From positions 18,240 to 33,858 of the forward strand of contig MHOR01000007.1 in assembly GCA_001821915.1 (NCBI GenBank): a DNA stretch of 15,619 nucleotides. The letters are read 5' to 3'. Below the pieces are notes generated by a model. It saw only the letters and a list, made by a program, of their open reading frames with translations. It had not been told where the DNA came from and did no database searches. Every line of letters begins with the position of its first letter. Positions within the stretch are counted from its first letter, which is position 1. This document shows positions 4,847-11,955 of the stretch, piece by piece. A program made the position numbers and the translations under genes. This stretch comes from Candidatus Staskawiczbacteria bacterium RIFCSPHIGHO2_02_FULL_34_10. Lineage in GTDB: Bacteria; Patescibacteriota; Minisyncoccia; Minisyncoccales; Staskawiczbacteraceae.

Positions 4847-6646
4847 ATGAAGTTACCATTCTTCAATAAGAAGGACGACGAAATAGAAGATAAAATGTTT
4901 GTGGAGCAAAATATTGACGTAAAAGACATTATAGCTCCACCATACATTGGCATAACCCAAGATTATATAAAATTAGGGGATAAAATTGCCAAATCTTTTT
5001 TTATTTTTTCTTACCCAAGGTATTTAAACACTGGATGGCTTTCTCCTGTAATTAATTTGGACGTCCAAATGGATATATCTTTTTTTATACATCCTATTAA
5101 TAGTGAATTAATTTTAAAAAAATTAAGGTCTAAAATTACTATGGTATCTTCAGAATTAATGGAAAGGCAAGAAAAGGGCCTAATAAGAGACCCTGCTTTA
5201 GAAACTGGATATCAAGATATTGAAAACTTGCGCGATAAAATTATAACCGCTCAGGAAAGAATGTTTAGGTTTGGGCTTTATATAACTATTTACGAAGAAA
5301 CAGAAGAGAAAATCAAATCAATTGAAGTTAATTTAAGATCAATTTTTGAATCACGCCTAATTTATATAAAACCTTCTTTATTTAAACAAAAGGAAGGTTT
5401 TATTTCAGCTGTCCCGTACGGACTAGATTTAATAAATGTCCATGTGCCAATGGATACAGAACCATTATCAACCACATTTCCTTTCATTTCTTTTGATTTA
5501 AGTTCTAATGAAGGTATTTTATATGGAGTAAATAGGCATAATAATTCTCTTATTTTATTTGATAGATTTACATTAGAAAACTATAATTTAGTTGTTTTTG
5601 CTAAATCTGGATCTGGTAAATCATATGCAATAAAACTAGAAATTTTAAGATATTTAATGTGGGGAATTGACGTTATTGTTATTGACCCAGAAAACGAATA
5701 TGAATTTTTAGCTGATGGAATAGGGGGGAATTTCTTTAAAATATCTTTAAATTCAGATAATCACGTAAATCCTTTTGACTTGCCGCTGCCAGGGCCTGAT
5801 GATGACCCTGAAGATATTTTAAGATCTAACACTATAAACTTAGTTGGATTATTTAGGATAATGTTAGGGGGTTTAACAAGTGAAGAAGACAGTATTTTAG
5901 ACCAAGCCATAACAGAAACATATGCTATAAGAGATATAACCCCGCAATCCGATCCAAATACATGGCAAGAAAATATACCTTTAATGTCTAACTTTGAAGA
6001 AATTTTAGAAAATATAACCCAAGCAGAATCTTTGGTAAGACGCCTTAAAAAATATACAAGAGGAACTTTTTCTGGATTTTTCAACCAACGGTCAAACATA
6101 CAAATTGATAAAAGTTTTATAGTTTTTGGAATAAGAGATATGGAAGAGTCCTTAAGGCCTATTGCTCTTTTTATAGTAATGAGATATGTTTGGAACATAG
6201 TAAGAACAAACATAAAAAAAAGAATTTTGGTGGTTGATGAAGCTTGGTGGTTAATGCAATCAGAGGATGGCGCTTCATTTTTATTTGGTTTAATAAAAAG
6301 AGGCAGAAAATACTGGCTGGGAGTTACCACTATAACTCAAGACATTGAAGACTTTATGAAGTCTCCTTATGGAAAAGCTATTATTACAAACTCTTCACTG
6401 CAACTTTTATTAAAACAATCTCCCGCGGAAGTTGATATATTACAAAAAACATTTGACTTAACAGAACAAGAAAAGATGCTTTTACTGGAAGCATCTGTTG
6501 GAGAAGGGCTTTTCTTTGCTGGTAAAAAACATGTATATATTAGTATAAAAGCCAGCTATACTGAAGACCAAATAATAACCACTAATCCGGGAGAAGTTGA
6601 GAAGATAAAAGAAGCAAAAAGGAGATTAAAACAATCCACAAATTAG
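4847..6646 (+). CDS. VirB4/TraC-like T4SS ATPase (DUF87 type)
   Basis: The product is 599 residues. After an N-terminal VirB4-like region (about 1-235) comes a P-loop NTPase: Walker A AKSGSGKS at 252-259 (K258), then DVIVIDPENEYEFL, and Walker B ILVVDEAWWLM with D464 and E465. The TTITQDIEDFM and SSLQLLLKQS stretches are typical of the conjugation/T4SS ATPase end. It should power substrate or pilin movement at the inner membrane together with PrgI and the traC-like protein. It is shorter than one-piece VirB4 proteins (about 800 residues); the missing part is consistent with the separate 220-residue TraC-like protein upstream. The ATG at 4847 has no Shine-Dalgarno. Confidence 0.9.
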   Translation: MKLPFFNKKDDEIEDKMFVEQNIDVKDIIAPPYIGITQDYIKLGDKIAKSFFIFSYPRYLNTGWLSPVINLDVQMDISFFIHPINSELILKKLRSKITMVSSELMERQEKGLIRDPALETGYQDIENLRDKIITAQERMFRFGLYITIYEETEEKIKSIEVNLRSIFESRLIYIKPSLFKQKEGFISAVPYGLDLINVHVPMDTEPLSTTFPFISFDLSSNEGILYGVNRHNNSLILFDRFTLENYNLVVFAKSGSGKSYAIKLEILRYLMWGIDVIVIDPENEYEFLADGIGGNFFKISLNSDNHVNPFDLPLPGPDDDPEDILRSNTINLVGLFRIMLGGLTSEEDSILDQAITETYAIRDITPQSDPNTWQENIPLMSNFEEILENITQAESLVRRLKKYTRGTFSGFFNQRSNIQIDKSFIVFGIRDMEESLRPIALFIVMRYVWNIVRTNIKKRILVVDEAWWLMQSEDGASFLFGLIKRGRKYWLGVTTITQDIEDFMKSPYGKAIITNSSLQLLLKQSPAEVDILQKTFDLTEQEKMLLLEASVGEGLFFAGKKHVYISIKASYTEDQIITTNPGEVEKIKEAKRRLKQSTN

Positions 6647-6668
6647 TAGTTTTTTAAAGAAATAGTGG

Positions 6669-6674
6669 TATAAT
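6669..6674 (+). promoter_or_regulatory. Extended -10 box set for a leaderless pilin mRNA
   Basis: TGG followed by TATAAT (6669-6674) lies in the 34-base virB4-pilin gap. Transcription would begin about 7 bases downstream, at 6681, which is the A of the pilin ATG. The -35 region is poor (TAGTTT-like). If real, the pilin has its own promoter and a leaderless message in addition to operon readthrough. Confidence 0.4.
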
Positions 6675-6680
6675 AAACCT

Positions 6681-8192
6681 ATGTTTAAAAAATATAACCA
6701 CCTAATACTTTTTGTCAGCTTATTTGTCTTGGTATTTTTTGCTTTAACTAATATTCAGTCTGTTTTAGCTCTTGAATTAAATTATCCTACACTCCCAGCT
6801 CCATTTAATATTGGGTGGAATGACTGTTCTAGCTCGGTACCATCGCCTACAGGAAATTGTCCGACTTTAACTCAATATATTGCTTATATTTTTTATTTCG
6901 CAGTGGTAGTGGCTGGAATAATAGGCGTTTTATCTATAATTATATCCGGCTTTCAAATATTATTATATGCTGGCAATCCATCTGCAATAAGCGCCGCGAA
7001 AGAAAGAATTTTTGGCTCTGTTTTAGGAATAATTCTTTTAATGTTTTCTCTTGTGCTTTTGCAAACTATAAACCCGGCACTTGTAAATGTGACTCAATCA
7101 GAGTTACTGCTTCAACCTGGACTTTATTATAGGGGTGACAACCCCAATCCTGGACCTACCACCCCCTATGTATATAAACCGGCGTCCACACAATCATCTA
7201 ATGTATTAACCGATTTACCTGCAGGATTTTCACATCTTTATTATAAATGCAACCCGCCCGGCAAAGCTCTTTTAGTTTGGACATATAGTAGAATAACCTG
7301 GAATTTAGACTATGTCGCAAATGGAAATTCAAATGCAACAACATTTCGCATACCATGTGGCTCTTCAATGAGTATAAGTCTTGATTCTGTAATGTCTTTT
7401 TATACAGCGTCCGAAGAACCTGGTGTTTATTTCTTTTTAAAAACTGGATGTGAGGGCTCTAGTACTACTGTCTTGCAAGAAAGCGGCCATATACCTGATT
7501 TTAGTTATATATATACTGAATTAGAACCACCAGTACTTTCATTAAGAATCGTTAATGAGGGTCTAATTCAAAAATATGCAGTGATTTTAAATAAAGATTA
7601 TGAATTTAAGAAAGAATGCAGCGCGCCACTTGGAATATTTAGTGGCACAATTGTAACCCCTCCACTCGAAGAAGGTAATTGTATTAATGTGTTGCCTCCC
7701 GATAAAGATGGAAATATATTTAATCCTTTTTCTGCATATATTATAAAACAACACGTTCAAGAATATCCGTCTATTTATACCGCTACTTTTTACAGTGGAA
7801 ATTTAGAGGCTAAATTTGAAAAACCTAATATAAAACAATGGTACTCATACGAGGGGAATATGAATCTTATTTTCACAAATAGGTGGCAAGATTCATCGAG
7901 AGTACCTCTGGATGCTTGGTATGCTGACCAATCCAAATGTAAAAATATAGTTGGTGATTACACTTGTTTAAACTATATAGAAAATGATGGATTTTTCAAC
8001 ATTATCCTTTATAGTAGTAATGAAAACGCACCTAATCCTAGTAGAACTAGATCTTGTGAAGTTTTCTTTAGTGAAAATTTAATCGCTGATGACCTTGACC
8101 TTCACTCAGATTATAATAATGCAAGTTATATAAATCTTTTACAGGGAGGTAGAAGTTTATATAGAATGGATATTATCCCTTATCCTAAATAA
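6681..8192 (+). CDS. T4SS pilin-like protein with a large cysteine-containing ectodomain
   Basis: The product is 503 residues. A signal peptide (about 1-30, ending SVLA) precedes a short loop with C49 and C60 and two membrane segments (about 66-97 and 110-131) separated by GNPSAISAAKERIFGS. This is the arrangement of CPR T4SS pilins of VirB2/TrbC type, which are usually near 120-150 residues. Residues 145-503 form an added, probably exported domain with eight further cysteines (ten in all), fitting disulfides. Stretches such as GVYFFLKTGCEGSS and YAVILNKDYEFKKEC loosely recall beta-gamma-crystallin Greek keys; I am unsure of that. It may be a tip, adhesin or cell-contact form of the pilin. 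It is the last gene of the operon; its stop is 5 bases from that of jag, and I see no terminator between. Confidence 0.75.
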   Translation: MFKKYNHLILFVSLFVLVFFALTNIQSVLALELNYPTLPAPFNIGWNDCSSSVPSPTGNCPTLTQYIAYIFYFAVVVAGIIGVLSIIISGFQILLYAGNPSAISAAKERIFGSVLGIILLMFSLVLLQTINPALVNVTQSELLLQPGLYYRGDNPNPGPTTPYVYKPASTQSSNVLTDLPAGFSHLYYKCNPPGKALLVWTYSRITWNLDYVANGNSNATTFRIPCGSSMSISLDSVMSFYTASEEPGVYFFLKTGCEGSSTTVLQESGHIPDFSYIYTELEPPVLSLRIVNEGLIQKYAVILNKDYEFKKECSAPLGIFSGTIVTPPLEEGNCINVLPPDKDGNIFNPFSAYIIKQHVQEYPSIYTATFYSGNLEAKFEKPNIKQWYSYEGNMNLIFTNRWQDSSRVPLDAWYADQSKCKNIVGDYTCLNYIENDGFFNIILYSSNENAPNPSRTRSCEVFFSENLIADDLDLHSDYNNASYINLLQGGRSLYRMDIIPYPK

Positions 8193-8197
8193 TTATT

Positions 8198-8731
8198 TTA
8201 ACGGGAGCTAATAACTACACTCCTATTAATTCCTTCTCCTTGACTACCTGTAACAACGTCTTGCCGTTGAGCTAATTCCATATGTATTATTCTTCTTTCA
8301 TAAGCTGGCATAGGAGGCAGCGCTTTTTTTTCTTTAGTTAAAAACACTTGATCAGCTAGTTCATTAGCTATTTTTTTTAAATACTCAATTTTCCTTTTTT
8401 TATAGTCATTAATATCTAGTTTTAAATAAAAACTCTTTTGTAATTTTTTATTTAAAATTATTTTTAAAATTCTCTCTAGTTCAAATAAAGTTTGGCCTTC
8501 TTGCCCGATTAAAATTTGTGGCTCCTCTACTTTTATATCTAAGATAATTAGATCTATAATTTCACTATTTTGTAATTGAAAATCAATAATAGGTTGATTG
8601 GCCTCTAAAGATTTAGATTTTTTTTCTACAAAAGAAGTATTTAGTTCTATATTAAGAATTTTTATAGTCATTTTGTCTAAAAATTCTTGCAAAATACTTT
8701 TAATTTTTTCTAATTCTTCTTGATTTATCAT
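8198..8731 (-). CDS. jag: Jag/KhpB RNA-binding protein (KH and R3H domains)
   Basis: The product is 177 residues. The KH domain has ILIGQEGQTLFELERIL with the GxxG loop at 76-79 (GQEG). The R3H domain follows the conserved LPPMPAYERRIIHMEL with R146 and H150, ending EGINRSVVIS. The N-terminal Jag_N domain found in many Firmicutes homologues is absent; about 60 residues of helix and linker stand there. KhpB binds RNA with KhpA and affects cell elongation and division. It is placed directly after yidC (6 bases apart), as in many bacteria, in a leftward operon likely read from the rpmH promoter. Confidence 0.9.
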   Translation of the reverse strand: MINQEELEKIKSILQEFLDKMTIKILNIELNTSFVEKKSKSLEANQPIIDFQLQNSEIIDLIILDIKVEEPQILIGQEGQTLFELERILKIILNKKLQKSFYLKLDINDYKKRKIEYLKKIANELADQVFLTKEKKALPPMPAYERRIIHMELAQRQDVVTGSQGEGINRSVVISSR

Positions 8732-8737
8732 ATTTTA

Positions 8738-9466
8738 TTAGGTGGGTTGCGCGCCTTTATTCTTATTAAAAATGAAGTATTGCTGTATTATAGAAAATAT
8801 TCCGCTTACTATCCAATATAAACCTAGCGCCGAAGGTAGTTTTAAAAGAATTATTATTGTTATAACTGGGAAAATATAAAGCATTTGTTTTTGCATAATA
8901 GAAGCCATATTTGCCTCCTTGGCTTGTTTTTTATTTAATTTAGGCGCTAGCATTTTTGTTTGAAAAAACTGTATAATTCCTGCTAATACAGCAAAGGTAA
9001 AATTTGGCTTTGATAAATTTACTACATTAAAAAACATCGCATTAATATGAATAGGATTTACAACAAAGTTATATAAACTATTAAGCGCTTCTGGCTTTAA
9101 TCCCTCCCAAAAAACCCTATATAAAGCAATTAATATAGGAAGCTGTATAATAATTAAAAATAATCCACTAAAGGGATTAATTTTTTCTTTACGATAAAGT
9201 TCTAGTGTTTCTTTAGCTTGTTTTTCTTTATCATCTTTAAATTTTCTTTGTATCTCCTCTATTTTTGGTTGTAATAATTGAAGAACTTTTTGGGAATTAA
9301 GGGCTTTTACTGAAATAGGATAAAGAATAAATCTTATAATTATTGTTACTAGTATTATTGTTAAGCCAAAATCATGTGTTGGTAGATAGTTATAAATTAA
9401 GACCAGAAAGTTAAAGAGGGGACGATATAAAAAAATATCAAAAATATTTACTAAAAATCCAAACAT
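8738..9466 (-). CDS. yidC: Membrane protein insertase YidC/Oxa1
   Basis: The product is 242 residues with five likely membrane helices and no large periplasmic domain, as in Gram-positive and CPR YidC. R45 in TIIIRFILYP matches the groove arginine that receives substrates. The cytoplasmic helical hairpin (about 58-95) and NPFSGLFLIIIQLPILIALY (98-117) are characteristic, and PSALGLYWIVSGIFSIIQQY (211-230) is the conserved last helix. There is no lipoprotein signal. It inserts membrane proteins alone or with SecYEG. It lies 11 bases after rnpA. No Shine-Dalgarno at the ATG. Confidence 0.95.
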   Translation of the reverse strand: MFGFLVNIFDIFLYRPLFNFLVLIYNYLPTHDFGLTIILVTIIIRFILYPISVKALNSQKVLQLLQPKIEEIQRKFKDDKEKQAKETLELYRKEKINPFSGLFLIIIQLPILIALYRVFWEGLKPEALNSLYNFVVNPIHINAMFFNVVNLSKPNFTFAVLAGIIQFFQTKMLAPKLNKKQAKEANMASIMQKQMLYIFPVITIIILLKLPSALGLYWIVSGIFSIIQQYFIFNKNKGAQPT

Positions 9467-9477
9467 TGCTTATTTAT

Positions 9478-9831
9478 TTAAATTAGATTTAATTTTTCGA
9501 AAACTTTAAATATATTACTTTTAACCTCTGAAAATTCTTTTTTTTCAATTCCAAATAAGGCAATGATTATAATATCTAATGGTTTTTTTATGCTATTTGG
9601 AGAATTTTTTTTAAAATTATTTAAAATTATAGATCTTAATCTTCTTTTTACTTTATTTCTTACAGTAGCTTTATTGGATACTTTCTTGCTAACTATAAAA
9701 CCGAAGCGACTTTCCTTTAAATGGTTTTTCATTGTCTTAAAAACTAAAAAATCATTTTTAAAACTCCTGCCTTTTTTAAAAACCAAATCAATATCTTTTT
9801 TTTTGGTCAACCTATTTATTTTTGGCAACAC
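9478..9831 (-). CDS. rnpA: Ribonuclease P protein component
   Basis: The product is 117 residues, the usual size. It begins MLPKINRLTKKKDIDLVFKKG. The family signature RFGFIVSKKVSNKATVRNKV and RNKVKRRLR (58-66) gives the RNR RNA-binding helix. It binds the catalytic RNA of RNase P, which matures tRNA 5' ends. I take the start as GTG at 9831 because GTG-TTG-CCA gives the common MLPK beginning. The gap to rpmH is 132 bases and filled by an AT-rich inverted repeat, unusual for this gene pair. Confidence 0.95.
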   Translation of the reverse strand: MLPKINRLTKKKDIDLVFKKGRSFKNDFLVFKTMKNHLKESRFGFIVSKKVSNKATVRNKVKRRLRSIILNNFKKNSPNSIKKPLDIIIIALFGIEKKEFSEVKSNIFKVFEKLNLI

Positions 9832-9837
9832 GTAAGC

Positions 9838-9962
9838 TAATTCTTAATTTCTAATTTCTAATTTTGAATAAATTCTAAATGATTTAATTTTAAAAACGTG
9901 TTTCTAAAATTTAAAATTCTTATTTTATTCGAAATTCAAAATTCTAAATTCGAATTTAAATT
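9838..9962. repeat. AT-rich inverted repeat without a gene, related to IVP cassette 1
   Basis: The left arm holds GAATAAATT (9866-9874) and, after two bases, AAATGATTTAATTT (9877-9890). The same words with the same 2-base spacing occur in the left arm of cassette 1 (2335-2343 and 2346-2359). The right arm (9924-9941) is the exact reverse complement of 18 bases of that same left arm (2324-2341). The repeat is thus an inverted pair of cassette-1-type ends with about 30 bases between, where an IVP gene would be. It separates rnpA from rpmH, which share a transcript. Confidence 0.6.
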
Positions 9963-9963
9963 A

Positions 9964-10098
9964 CTATACCGATAACTTCTTTCTCCCTTTAGCCCTCCTT
10001 CTTTTAAGAACCTGTTCTCCTTTTTTAGTTTTTTTACGCACTAAAAAACCGTGTGTCCTTTTTCTTTTCTTCTTTTTTGGGTTATATGTAAAACTCAT
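9964..10098 (-). CDS. rpmH: 50S ribosomal protein L34
   Basis: The product is 44 residues from ATG 10098 to TAG (9966-9964). It reads MSFTYNPKKKKRKRTHGFLV and ends RRRAKGRKKLSV, the L34 pattern (KRKRTHGF, then VLxRRRAKGRKxLS). It is strongly basic and binds 23S rRNA. It is the first gene of the leftward rpmH-rnpA-yidC-jag group and divergent from dnaA, the typical origin arrangement. A good promoter lies 46 bases upstream; no Shine-Dalgarno. Confidence 0.97.
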   Translation of the reverse strand: MSFTYNPKKKKRKRTHGFLVRKKTKKGEQVLKRRRAKGRKKLSV

Positions 10099-10143
10099 AG
10101 ATTGTATAATTATTTAGGTTAATATAATATGGGACTATTGGCT

Positions 10144-10172
10144 AGTATAGTATAAAAAGGCGCTCTGGTCAA
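10144..10172 (-). promoter_or_regulatory. Promoter of the rpmH-rnpA-yidC-jag operon
   Basis: On the minus strand TTGACC (10172-10167), 17 bases, then TATACT (10149-10144). Start of transcription would be near 10137, giving a leader of about 40 bases before rpmH. The -35 box overlaps a perfect 20-bp palindrome (10169-10188). Confidence 0.7.
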
Positions 10173-10188
10173 ATATATATATATTTGA
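10169..10188. repeat. 20-bp perfect palindrome over the rpmH -35 box
   Basis: TCAAATATATATATATTTGA is its own reverse complement and overlaps the -35 box of the rpmH promoter by four bases (10169-10172). It may be an operator or an easily melted site near the origin; alternating AT makes chance palindromes likelier. Confidence 0.4.
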
Positions 10189-10276
10189 TTTAAACTTTTA
10201 ATTATCATTTTACATTTTAATATTTGCATTTTTAATTTTTATTATTGTGCGTCTTCATTAAAATATACAACACAAC

Positions 10277-10285
10277 TTATCCACA
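10277..10285 (+). promoter_or_regulatory. DnaA box, perfect consensus
   Basis: TTATCCACA is the consensus DnaA box, 104 bases before the dnaA start in the 291-base rpmH-dnaA spacer. It may serve autoregulation of dnaA and/or origin binding. The rest of the spacer holds the rpmH promoter and AT-rich sequence; near the dnaA start TTGACT (10319-10324) and TATAAT (10353-10358) are promoter-like but badly spaced with each other. Confidence 0.75.
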
Positions 10286-10389
10286 GTTTAATAACATATA
10301 CGACTATTTTGTTTTGATTTGACTCTTTACTTTAAGGTTGATATTTTATTTATATAATTCAAAGTAATTAAAAATATAAATATAAAAAC

Positions 10390-11751
10390 ATGGAAAATAG
10401 TGAACTTTGGCAATCAGTTTTAGCTCAGATGCAGCTTCATATTTCTAAGGCAAATTTTGCGACGTGGTTTCAAAATACTAGTATTGTCTCAAAAGAAAGT
10501 GAAAAGATTATAATTTCAGTTCCTAATGCTTTTTCTAAAGAATGGCTAAGTAATAAATATTACAAACTAATGCTTAAAACAATGCGCGATATAGACCACA
10601 CTATAAAAGAGTTAGAATTTACTATTAATCCACAATCCCTGAAAAAAAATATTATCGATAGAAAAACAGAAACCGAAAACGAAAAAATAGATATAGAACA
10701 ATTAAAATTTGATGAGTTTAAAGTTAATAGGGAAACTAATCTTAATCCCCGTTATACATTTGAAAATTTTGTTGTAGGATCATTTAATGACTTAGCTTAC
10801 GCTGCAAGCTTAGCCGTCTCAGAAAGCCCAGGACAGGCCTACAATCCATTATTTATTTATGGGGGTGTTGGATTAGGTAAAACTCATTTAATGCAGGCAA
10901 TTGGTAATAAAATAACAAATGACTCTAAAAAGAAAAAAGTAAAATACACTACCTCTGAAAAACTTGTTTCTAGTATTATTTCAGCTATTAGAAGCAATAC
11001 AATGGAGTCTTTTAAAGCTAGTTTAGCCCCAATTGATGTTTTAATTGTAGATGATGTGCAATTTATATCTGGCAAAATAAAAACTCAAGAAGAATTTTTT
11101 CATGTTTTTAATTCTTTATATGAAAAAAATAAACAAATAATACTTTCTTCAGATAGACCTCCAAACGCTATTCCAGAATTAGAAGAGAGGTTAAGGTCTA
11201 GGTTTGAAGGAGGTATGATTGCTGATGTTAATTTACCAGACTATGAAACAAGATTAGTAATCCTTAAAACAAAACTTCAGGAAAAAAACTTAAAACTACC
11301 AGAAGATGTATTAGAATATATTGCATCAAATGTTAAAAAAAATATTAGGGAATTAGAAGGAGCTTTAAATAGTTTATTAATTTATTGTAAAGTTAATAAC
11401 ACCCCCACTGTAGAAATAACTAAAAAATTATTAAAAGGTTTTGTTTTTTCGCCTTTTGATATTGCAAATTATAAAAAAATTATTGAAACAGTCGCTAAAT
11501 TTTATAATTTAGAAGAAAAAAACCTTTTTGACCAAACAAGAAGAAAAGAAATTGTAAAACCAAGACAAATAGCTATGTATTTATTAAGAAAAGAATTAAA
11601 ATATTCTTTTCCCACAATTGCGAGAAAATTTGGCGGCAAAGATCATACTACTGTAATATATGCATATAAAAAAATATTAAAAGAAAGTGAAGAAAATAAT
11701 AAACTAACAGAAGAATTAAGTTTAATAAAACAGAGAATATATAGTGGATAA
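10390..11751 (+). CDS. dnaA: Chromosomal replication initiator DnaA
   Basis: The product is 453 residues, normal length. Domain I (about 1-85, LWQSVLAQMQLHISKANFATW), a short linker, the AAA+ domain with Walker A GGVGLGKT (158-165) and Walker B IVDDVQF (D221, D222), and RLRSRFEGG as the sensor/arginine-finger region. The C-terminal DNA-binding domain has FGGKDHTTVIYAYKKI with the signature GGKDHTTV at 415-422. It binds DnaA boxes and opens the origin. The neighbours rpmH upstream and dnaN downstream are standard. The end of the gene overlaps a near-consensus DnaA box. Confidence 0.98.
   Translation: MENSELWQSVLAQMQLHISKANFATWFQNTSIVSKESEKIIISVPNAFSKEWLSNKYYKLMLKTMRDIDHTIKELEFTINPQSLKKNIIDRKTETENEKIDIEQLKFDEFKVNRETNLNPRYTFENFVVGSFNDLAYAASLAVSESPGQAYNPLFIYGGVGLGKTHLMQAIGNKITNDSKKKKVKYTTSEKLVSSIISAIRSNTMESFKASLAPIDVLIVDDVQFISGKIKTQEEFFHVFNSLYEKNKQIILSSDRPPNAIPELEERLRSRFEGGMIADVNLPDYETRLVILKTKLQEKNLKLPEDVLEYIASNVKKNIRELEGALNSLLIYCKVNNTPTVEITKKLLKGFVFSPFDIANYKKIIETVAKFYNLEEKNLFDQTRRKEIVKPRQIAMYLLRKELKYSFPTIARKFGGKDHTTVIYAYKKILKESEENNKLTEELSLIKQRIYSG
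11743..11751 (-). promoter_or_regulatory. Near-consensus DnaA box at the end of dnaA
   Basis: AGTGGATAA on the + strand reads TTATCCACT on the minus strand, one mismatch from TTATCCACA. It covers the last codons and stop of dnaA and opens the AT-rich spacer. Confidence 0.45.
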
Positions 11752-11955
11752 TATATATAATAAATCTATTAATTAAAAAATAAAAAATATATTCTATTTA
11801 TCCCCACAATATATTTATATATTTTTTAACTACTTTATTAACAGTTTATTTATTTTAATTTTATATATATTTTTATAATAAAAAATTACCAAAAATCATT
11901 AAAACATTATCTATAATAGTAATAATAATTTAATATATTAATAATTATAATAATT
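11752..11955. other. Putative replication origin (dnaA-dnaN spacer)
   Basis: The 204-base spacer is almost entirely A and T, with one near-consensus box TTATCCCCA (11798-11806) and another at its left edge (11743-11751). Location between dnaA and dnaN, easy melting and boxes fit an origin with its unwinding element, as in Bacillus. Only a few boxes are visible, so the rpmH-dnaA spacer may contribute or be the true site. Confidence 0.5.

Noticed and set aside
5761..6330. A 189-codon open frame on the minus strand inside the virB4-like gene
   Set aside because: It is antisense to the Walker A/B ATPase frame, has no recognisable domain and no start context.
9838..9962. Small unannotated gene between rnpA and rpmH
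   Set aside because: All frames on both strands are broken within short distance by stops; the sequence is explained as an inverted repeat.
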